Source: Ruminococcus sp. (GTDB taxonomy: Bacteria > Bacillota > Clostridia > Oscillospirales > Ruminococcaceae). Taken from it: a stretch of 11,245 nucleotides of DNA. The stretch is from assembly GCA_017544125.1 (NCBI GenBank), contig JAFYET010000362.1, positions 1 to 11,245 on the forward strand. The letters are read 5' to 3'. Shown piece after piece: positions 6,761-11,245 of the stretch. Numbering within the stretch: the stretch's first letter is position 1; each line of letters opens with the position of its first letter. Under the pieces are notes generated by a model. It did not search any database. It worked only from the letters and a program-made list of their open reading frames with translations, and had not been told where the DNA came from. The translations under genes were made by a program, and so were the position numbers.

Positions 6761-8836
6761 TTATTGCTGCAAAACAAGTATCACAGCGGTTCTCGGACCA
6801 AGCGTCAGCTTGTTGCCACGGAAGTTCACCGCCTGTGCAAAGTCGGCGTTCTTGTTGTACTTTATGCCCGTGTATACACGCACCTTCCATGAAAAGCCCG
6901 TAAGCTCGGGAACGGTTATCTCAACGCTCTCCCAGTAGGTGTTGAGCGCAAAGTATACCGCATCGTCGGCACCCTGCTTGTTCTTGCCCGAATACATTAT
7001 GCCTATAACGTGGTCATGCTCCGAGAGCCTGTCGTTCCACGCCCTGCCGTGATGGCAGGTGATGTTCGGGTAGCCTAAGGATATAGGCTGGGTGTTCTTT
7101 CTTATGCAGCGGTGCTTCTTTCTTATGGCGATAAGGTCTTTGACCAAGAATGCCATCTCGTCGTATTTGTTTAGCCTTGACCAGTCGAGCCATGAGATTA
7201 TGTTGTCCTGACAGTAGGGGTTGTTGTTGCCGTACTGGGTGTTGCACATCTCATCGCCTGCTAAGAACATCACAGCGCCCCTTGACATCATAAGGGTACA
7301 GAAGGCGTTTTTCACCATGCGTATGCGCAGACCCTCTATCTCCCTGTCCTCCGTTTCGCCCTCTTCGCCGCAGTTCCAGCTGTAGTTGTCATCTGCGCCG
7401 TCGGTGTTGTTCCAGCCGTTGGCTTCGTTGTGCTTTTCGTTGTAGGCATACAGGTCATACAGCGTAAAGCCGTCGTGGCAGGTGAGGAAGTTTACCGAGG
7501 CATTAACGCCCCTCTTCTCGGTGTCATAAATATCAGCCGAGCCTGTTATGCGGTTGACCGCCGCCTGTGCAAGACCGCTGTCGCCCTTTAAAAAGCGCCG
7601 CAGGTCGTCACGGTAGCGCCCGTTCCACTCAGCCCAGCGCCCGAATGCGGGGAATGTGCCTACCTGATAGAGCCCGCCTGCGTCCCACGCCTCTGCTATG
7701 AGCTTGACTTTGCTAAGTATCGGGTCATAGGCAAGGCTTTCAAGCAGCGGCGGGTCGGTCATGGGCGAGCCGTCCTCATTACGCCCGAGGATAGCTGCCA
7801 GGTCGAAGCGGAAGCCGTCAACTCTGTATTCCATTACCCAGTAGCGCAGGCAGTCAAGTATAAAGTCACGCACCACGGGGTGGTTGCAGTTGAAGGTATT
7901 GCCGCAGCCCGAGAAGTTGAAATACTTGCCGTCGGGGGTGAGCATATAGTAAACGCTGTTGTCAAGCCCCTTGAAGGTAAACGCCGTGCCGTGCTCATCG
8001 CCCTCGGAGGTGTGGTTGAACACCACGTCCAAGAACACGCCGATGTTGTTTTCGTGGAGCGTCTTAATAAGCAGCTTTAGCTCATCGCCCTCACGGTTAT
8101 ACTCTATCGCTGAGGCGTAGCTGGTGTTGGGCGCAAAGAAGCAGGTAGGGCTGTAGCCCCAGTAGTTGAGCAGCTGCTGCCCCTCATACATTCTTGCCCC
8201 CTCCAGCTCGTCAAACTCAAATATGGGCATAAGCTCGACTACGTTTATGCCCAGCTTTTTGAGGTAGGGTATCTTTTCGATTATGCCCGCAAATGTGCCG
8301 GGGTACTGCACGCCCGATGAGCAGTCATTTGTAAAGCCACGAACGTGCATCTCATATATCACAAGGTCCTGAAACTTAACGCTCGGCTGCTTTAAGTCGC
8401 CCCAGTCAAAGAGGTCGGCATGAACTCTTGCGTGATAGCTGCCGTCGCCCTTTGGCTTGACACCCCACACGCTCTGCCCCGTTACTGCCTTTGCGTATAT
8501 ATCGAGCACGTTGCGTGATTTGTCGAAGATAAGCCCCTTTTCCGGCTCATAGGGTCCGTCAAGGCGGTAGCAGTATTCAAACTCGTAGATATCCAGCCCG
8601 AATATGATAATGCTCCAGGTATCGCCTATACGGAACGAGTCGGGAATGGGTATTATAGCGTAGGGCTTTGTCTCGGTACGCCTGAAAAGCGCCACCGAGC
8701 AAGCCGTAGCGTTTGATGAGTGTATGGTGAAGTTAACGGCATTGTCAAGTGCCGTAGCGCCGTTTAAGTCATAAAACCCCGGGCGCACATCAAAGCCTTT
8801 TATTTTCCTTGTAGGCATAAGGTTTCGTCTTTTCAA
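6761..8836 (-). CDS. glgX: Glycogen debranching enzyme (GH13 isoamylase/GlgX type)
   Basis: The enzyme hydrolyses alpha-1,6 branch points in glycogen or limit dextrin in the cytoplasm and works with glycogen phosphorylase. Counting from GTG 8845 (694 aa), an N-terminal CBM48-like region (about 15-130) precedes the GH13 barrel. The four conserved regions are intact: DVVFNHT (273-279), GFRFDLA with nucleophile Asp348, AEAWDAGG with acid/base Glu385, and TCHDGF with His457 and Asp458. FDWGD and YEMHVRGFT are also typical of GlgX. I favour a TTG start at 8836: the minus strand carries AGGCGGTGA (8 of 9 to consensus) 5 nt before it, while GTG 8845 lies inside that site and ATG 8818 is too far. It follows the spermidine-synthase-like gene by about 30 nt, so the two probably share a transcript. 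A related isoamylase or type I pullulanase is the main alternative label. Confidence 0.93.
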   Translation of the reverse strand: MKRRNLMPTRKIKGFDVRPGFYDLNGATALDNAVNFTIHSSNATACSVALFRRTETKPYAIIPIPDSFRIGDTWSIIIFGLDIYEFEYCYRLDGPYEPEKGLIFDKSRNVLDIYAKAVTGQSVWGVKPKGDGSYHARVHADLFDWGDLKQPSVKFQDLVIYEMHVRGFTNDCSSGVQYPGTFAGIIEKIPYLKKLGINVVELMPIFEFDELEGARMYEGQQLLNYWGYSPTCFFAPNTSYASAIEYNREGDELKLLIKTLHENNIGVFLDVVFNHTSEGDEHGTAFTFKGLDNSVYYMLTPDGKYFNFSGCGNTFNCNHPVVRDFILDCLRYWVMEYRVDGFRFDLAAILGRNEDGSPMTDPPLLESLAYDPILSKVKLIAEAWDAGGLYQVGTFPAFGRWAEWNGRYRDDLRRFLKGDSGLAQAAVNRITGSADIYDTEKRGVNASVNFLTCHDGFTLYDLYAYNEKHNEANGWNNTDGADDNYSWNCGEEGETEDREIEGLRIRMVKNAFCTLMMSRGAVMFLAGDEMCNTQYGNNNPYCQDNIISWLDWSRLNKYDEMAFLVKDLIAIRKKHRCIRKNTQPISLGYPNITCHHGRAWNDRLSEHDHVIGIMYSGKNKQGADDAVYFALNTYWESVEITVPELTGFSWKVRVYTGIKYNKNADFAQAVNFRGNKLTLGPRTAVILVLQQ

Positions 8837-8841
8837 ATTAT

Positions 8842-8850
8842 TCACCGCCT
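8842..8850 (-). promoter_or_regulatory. Strong ribosome binding site deciding the glgX start
   Basis: Read on the minus strand the site is AGGCGGTGA, matching AGGAGGTGA at 8 of 9 positions. It lies 5 nt before a TTG (8836-8834). The nominal GTG start at 8845 overlaps it and so cannot use it. Confidence 0.6.
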
Positions 8851-8866
8851 GTTTGTAGTTTATATA

Positions 8867-9643
8867 TCAGCATTTGCACACTAAGTCTGCATAGCGGGTC
8901 ATTCGCTTTTCAAAGCGGGAGAGCAGCTGCACGTCGCCCGTCTTTGCAAGGCAGAGGAAGAACTTTCTGTAATCTTCAAAAACATACCGCTTATCAAAGG
9001 GGGCGGCTATGCTCTCGGCGAAGTGCTGCGCCTGTATGCCGTCAACGCCGAAGAGGTTGAACACCACGGCGGAGTTATTGCGGCATATGCGGTATAGGTC
9101 ATCGGTAAAGCTCTGTGAGAATATGCTCGAGTGTATCTTCTCAGCCACGAAGATATCAACGAAGACCAGGTCAAAGAACTCCTTTTGGGCTTCCTTGACA
9201 TACATGAACGCATCGTCGTTTATTATCTCAAAGCGCCCACGCATCTTGTCGGTGATAAAGTGCTTTTTGGCTATGTCGATTATTTGTGATGAATACTCAA
9301 CGCCCTTTATGACGCAGTCTTCATAGCGGTTGACAAGAAACCTCGGCAGCGTGCAGCCTGCACAGCCCAAGACCAGCGCATGGTCGGGGGAGTTATCTTT
9401 GAAAAAGCAATCAGCGATCCTCTGGGCGCAGGGGTACATGGGCTGAAATATCCGCTTGTCGCTCAGATACACCGATGAGTAAAGAAAGCTCTCGCCGTTT
9501 TGAAACTCTATGCGCCGAATGTCGTTCTTTCTGCAAAAGGGGTGCTTGTAGTCTGCCACCACAAATTTAACGGGTGCGCCCGTTTCCTCGTCCTTAAAGC
9601 TCTCGACTATCGTTTTGTTTTCAATGCTGCTAAGTATTCCCAT
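8867..9643 (-). CDS. Spermidine-synthase-like SAM-binding Rossmann protein
   Basis: The protein is 258 aa with a class I methyltransferase/aminopropyltransferase fold. Marks are ALVLGCAGCT (89-98, a modified glycine motif I), KGVEYS (113-118, with the acidic Glu116 that would bind the ribose), NDDAF (142-146) and FDLVFVDIF (157-165). The order matches spermidine synthases. The signature after the last motif (D-S/T-x-D-P-x-G) is missing, however, and it reads VDIFVAEKI, so true aminopropyltransferase activity is doubtful. Many genomes carry such spermidine-synthase-like proteins of unknown role. It lies just before glgX and is probably co-transcribed with it. No good ribosome binding site precedes ATG 9643, and the terminator hairpin of the upstream gene ends 14 nt before it. 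Confidence 0.75.
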   Translation of the reverse strand: MGILSSIENKTIVESFKDEETGAPVKFVVADYKHPFCRKNDIRRIEFQNGESFLYSSVYLSDKRIFQPMYPCAQRIADCFFKDNSPDHALVLGCAGCTLPRFLVNRYEDCVIKGVEYSSQIIDIAKKHFITDKMRGRFEIINDDAFMYVKEAQKEFFDLVFVDIFVAEKIHSSIFSQSFTDDLYRICRNNSAVVFNLFGVDGIQAQHFAESIAAPFDKRYVFEDYRKFFLCLAKTGDVQLLSRFEKRMTRYADLVCKC

Positions 9644-9657
9644 ATTGCTTTACAAAT

Positions 9658-9681
9658 AACGGGCGGTTTGCTCCGCCCGTT
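9658..9681 (-). terminator. Terminator of the DUF1508 gene
   Basis: AACGGGCGG (9658-9666) and CCGCCCGTT (9673-9681) form a perfect 9-bp stem with a 6-nt loop, starting 9 nt after the DUF1508 stop. In the minus direction it is followed by TATTTGT, moderately U-rich. The stem lies only 14 nt before the next gene, so it may be partial and act as an attenuator between the two. Confidence 0.7.
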
Positions 9682-9690
9682 GTTATCCTA

Positions 9691-10068
9691 TCAGTCTTTT
9701 ATCTCCTCAATGGGAGCGTCTGCTGCGTTTTTGCGAACGCTCTCGATGCCGTTCTTGCAGGCTGCCTTGGTGGTGTAGCCCTCGCTTGCGGCTATCACCT
9801 GACCGTTTGTTGCCTTCAGGCGGAAGCGTGTCTCACCCTTTTTGTCGGTATATATCTCAAACTTCGGGCACTTGGCGGTCTCAAAACCCTCGGCGGTCTG
9901 ATCCTCGATATTTGCCACGGGTGCGTTCTTTGCAACGCTTTCGCAGCCGCCCTTAGCCGATGCAAGTGTGTTGAACACCTCGCCGCCTATGGCAACTATC
10001 TCACCGTTGCCTGCTTTAAGTGACCATGTAAAGCCCGTTGCGGTCTTTTTAACAACAAATTTTCCCAT
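9691..10068 (-). CDS. Tandem DUF1508 (YegP-like) small protein
   Basis: The protein is 125 aa and made of two related units, about 2-55 and 68-120. Both carry the F-x-W/R-x-L-K-A-x-N-G-x-(I/V)-(I/V)-A core, then a (T/S)-x-x-(A/S)-(A/C)-x-x-(G/N) helix and an S-V-x-K-N-A end, which is the DUF1508/YegP pattern. Such proteins are small and soluble, with no agreed biochemical function. The start ATG 10068 is preceded by AGGG at 7 nt. It has its own consensus promoter and terminator, so it forms a single-gene unit that is probably strongly expressed. The spacer between the repeats (about 55-67) is acidic. Confidence 0.85.
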   Translation of the reverse strand: MGKFVVKKTATGFTWSLKAGNGEIVAIGGEVFNTLASAKGGCESVAKNAPVANIEDQTAEGFETAKCPKFEIYTDKKGETRFRLKATNGQVIAASEGYTTKAACKNGIESVRKNAADAPIEEIKD

Positions 10069-10100
10069 TGATATTCCCTGCCTTTCGATTTTTCTTTTTC

Positions 10101-10113
10101 AGGCGTGTCGCCT
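10101..10113 (-). other. Small stem-loop at the 5' end of the DUF1508 mRNA
   Basis: AGGCG-TGT-CGCCT forms a 5-bp stem with a 3-nt loop. The predicted transcription start is near 10114, so this hairpin would sit at the extreme 5' end of the message. Such terminal hairpins can protect mRNA from decay. The placement rests on the predicted promoter. Confidence 0.45.
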
Positions 10114-10120
10114 TACAACT

Positions 10121-10149
10121 ATTATAATACATATGCAGGCTTTTGTCAA
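10121..10149 (-). promoter_or_regulatory. Perfect-consensus sigma-A promoter of the DUF1508 gene
   Basis: On the minus strand, TTGACA (10149-10144) is separated by exactly 17 nt from TATAAT (10126-10121). Both hexamers match the consensus at every base. Transcription should begin near 10114, giving a leader of about 46 nt before the ATG at 10068. High basal expression is expected unless it is repressed. Confidence 0.9.
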
Positions 10150-10166
10150 TGATTTTTGCGCTATAT

Positions 10167-10205
10167 TATATAGTTTTATGCAAAATCGGGCGGTAAAACT
10201 ATATA
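10167..10205. repeat. 11-bp inverted repeat upstream of the DUF1508 promoter
   Basis: TATATAGTTTT (10167-10177) and AAAACTATATA (10195-10205) are exact inverted repeats separated by 17 nt that include a GC-rich stretch (CGGGCGG). The repeat lies about 18-56 nt upstream of the -35 box of the DUF1508 gene. It could be an operator or a curved upstream element, or it may simply reflect AT-rich DNA between two genes. Confidence 0.5.
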
Positions 10206-10221
10206 TTATGCCAAAAGAATG

Positions 10222-10245
10222 ACCCCGCCGGTCGCCCGACGGGGT
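10222..10245 (-). terminator. Terminator of the TraB/GumN-family gene
   Basis: ACCCCG (10222-10227) pairs with CGGGGT (10240-10245). One C/A mismatch then separates an inner 3-bp stem. It begins 13 nt after the stop at 10259. The minus-strand tail CATTCTTTT is partly U-rich. Confidence 0.65.
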
Positions 10246-10258
10246 TTGCAGTATTGCA

Positions 10259-11245
10259 TTATATAACTTCTATCTTGTAGCCCTTTTTCTCGAGCAGGTC
10301 TAAAATGCCGCCCTCGCCGATAAAGTGTGCAAGCCCTACCATAAAGTAGGTGTTCTTGTGCTCTTTGAGCACCTTCTCGGCGCAGTCGGCCATGCCGATG
10401 TTGCGGTCATATAGCATCTTCTGATTGTATTCATCGAGCAGCGCCTTCTGGGATTCGTTTGAAATGCCGTAGGTCAGGTCGGCATCGCTTGAGAGCAGCT
10501 TCTCTGTCTGCTCCATGTCGCCTGTCTTCCATACCTCGTAGAGCTTCTTGTTGCTCTCGACTACCATGTCGGCATACTCGGGGGTGTAGCTTGCAAAGAG
10601 CATATCATACATCTCATCGGAGAAGCTCCACAGCATACCAAACTGGTAGTCAGCACCCTCTGCCTCGATTATCTCCTTGCCGTCCTCCGTCGCCATTCTG
10701 GTTATCTCCAGATCAAGCGCCTTGTATGGGTCAAGCCCTGCTTCCCTGACGGCTGCGTTCTCGCACTGAGAAAGGAGCATCCAGGGCTTGAAGTGCTTGT
10801 ATGTCTCCATAGTGCCGCTGCCGTACATTTTGTCAATATAGCCTGTCAGCCCCTCATATACCTCGGGGGAGAGGTGGTCAGCCAGCGTTTCGCTCTTGTC
10901 CTCGTAGGTGGCTGTGTTTGCGACCTCCAGCTGCTTTGCAAAGTTGTTTGAGAACCCGTACAGGTCGATCTCGCAGACCACTGCCTCGGCTTCTCTGTAT
11001 GGCTCGAGCACCCGCTCGGGCAGGGGGAAGCTGTCATCAGCCAATGCGTGCATACTGCCTATAAAGGTTATCACGTTGCCATTGTCAGCGGTCAGCCGCC
11101 ACATATGGGGGGTGATGGTGCTCGGCTGCTTTTGCTCTTGACTGCTGTCGGTGCTGTCGGGCGATGAGCTGTCCTGCGGCAGGGTGACTACCACCTTGCT
11201 TGAAGAGTCATCTGCCGACGAGCTCTCCGCCGCCGATGATGATGA
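10259..11245 (-). CDS. TraB/GumN-family protein, probable surface lipoprotein (5' end outside the window)
   Basis: This is a partial gene of at least 328 residues, with the frame open to the right edge. The visible N-terminal part is a Ser/Ala/Asp-rich linker (about 40 residues) like those following a lipobox, so a signal peptide probably lies beyond the edge. The domain begins near WRLTADNGNVITFIGSMHA, with the GSMH motif encoded at 11048-11059, and AVVCEIDLYG follows. It ends with RNIGMADCAEKVL and VGLAHFIGEGG (His at 10325-10327). These two GxxH motifs plus the Glu and RN positions are the conserved set of the TraB/PrgY/GumN/Tiki superfamily, whose Tiki members are metalloproteases. An internal GTG at 11194 could be taken as the start but is not needed. 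The bacterial function is not established. Confidence 0.88.
   Translation of the reverse strand, partial: SSSSAAESSSADDSSSKVVVTLPQDSSSPDSTDSSQEQKQPSTITPHMWRLTADNGNVITFIGSMHALADDSFPLPERVLEPYREAEAVVCEIDLYGFSNNFAKQLEVANTATYEDKSETLADHLSPEVYEGLTGYIDKMYGSGTMETYKHFKPWMLLSQCENAAVREAGLDPYKALDLEITRMATEDGKEIIEAEGADYQFGMLWSFSDEMYDMLFASYTPEYADMVVESNKKLYEVWKTGDMEQTEKLLSSDADLTYGISNESQKALLDEYNQKMLYDRNIGMADCAEKVLKEHKNTYFMVGLAHFIGEGGILDLLEKKGYKIEVI

Noticed and set aside
6707..6903. Two short plus-strand open frames after the operon terminator
   Set aside because: Both lie mostly antisense to the glgX 3' end, follow a strong terminator and lack a ribosome site or recognisable product.
8867..9643. True spermidine synthase (speE)
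   Set aside because: The D-x-x-D-P-x-G signature is missing, so the name speE is not justified.
9500..9778. Plus-strand open frame (92 codons) across the gap between two minus-strand genes
   Set aside because: It runs antisense through both genes and through the terminator hairpin; no promoter or ribosome site is seen.
10165..10197. Second minus-strand promoter (TTTACC ... TATAAT)
   Set aside because: The spacing would be 21 nt and the -35 is poor; the perfect promoter at 10121-10149 is sufficient.
1..11245. CRISPR array, tRNA, rRNA, riboswitch, transposase or phage genes
   Set aside because: No regularly spaced repeats, cloverleaf, rRNA-like stretch, known riboswitch core or mobile-element protein was recognised on reading both strands.

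Overview
The window looks like chromosomal DNA of an anaerobic Gram-positive Clostridia member, most likely Ruminococcus or a close relative. The reasons are a mid-range G+C content, heavy use of ATA for Ile and GGC for Gly, a lipoprotein-type solute-binding protein, GlgX-type glycogen metabolism, surface proteins built from calcium-loop repeats and vWA domains, and short AT-rich intergenic repeats next to a GC-rich hairpin. The genus call is an inference from style; no marker gene is present.

Layout, left to right. (1) 1-1289, plus strand: a possible tail of an upstream gene and complete proA (proline biosynthesis). (2) 1290-1491: a non-coding gap holding a 14-nt tandem repeat, 11-nt inverted repeats and an 18-bp hairpin, then a candidate promoter. 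(3) 1492-6666, plus strand: a probable three-gene operon. It encodes a two-TM sensor protein with an extracytoplasmic domain and a GGDEF domain, a family-1 solute-binding lipoprotein whose start overlaps the sensor stop (ATGA), and a 783-aa membrane-anchored surface protein with calcium-loop repeats, a vWA domain and a degenerate papain-like C-terminal region. A strong terminator ends it at about 6676-6704. (4) 6761-9643, minus strand: a spermidine-synthase-like Rossmann protein followed by glgX (glycogen debranching). (5) 9658-10149, minus strand: a small tandem DUF1508/YegP protein with its own consensus sigma-A promoter and terminator. (6) 10222-11245, minus strand: a TraB/GumN-family protein, cut by the right edge, with its terminator.

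The most interesting part is region 3. A solute-binding protein without any ABC permease beside it is translationally coupled to a membrane GGDEF protein. This suggests a ligand-sensing pair, by analogy with NspS/MbaA of Vibrio cholerae, rather than a transporter. The third gene could be a surface output or partner. The GGDEF signature is altered (GGDKF) and no RxxD inhibitory site is visible, so whether the protein makes c-di-GMP is open. The remaining genes are mostly recognisable housekeeping or accessory families, and no CRISPR, tRNA, rRNA, transposase or phage gene is visible.
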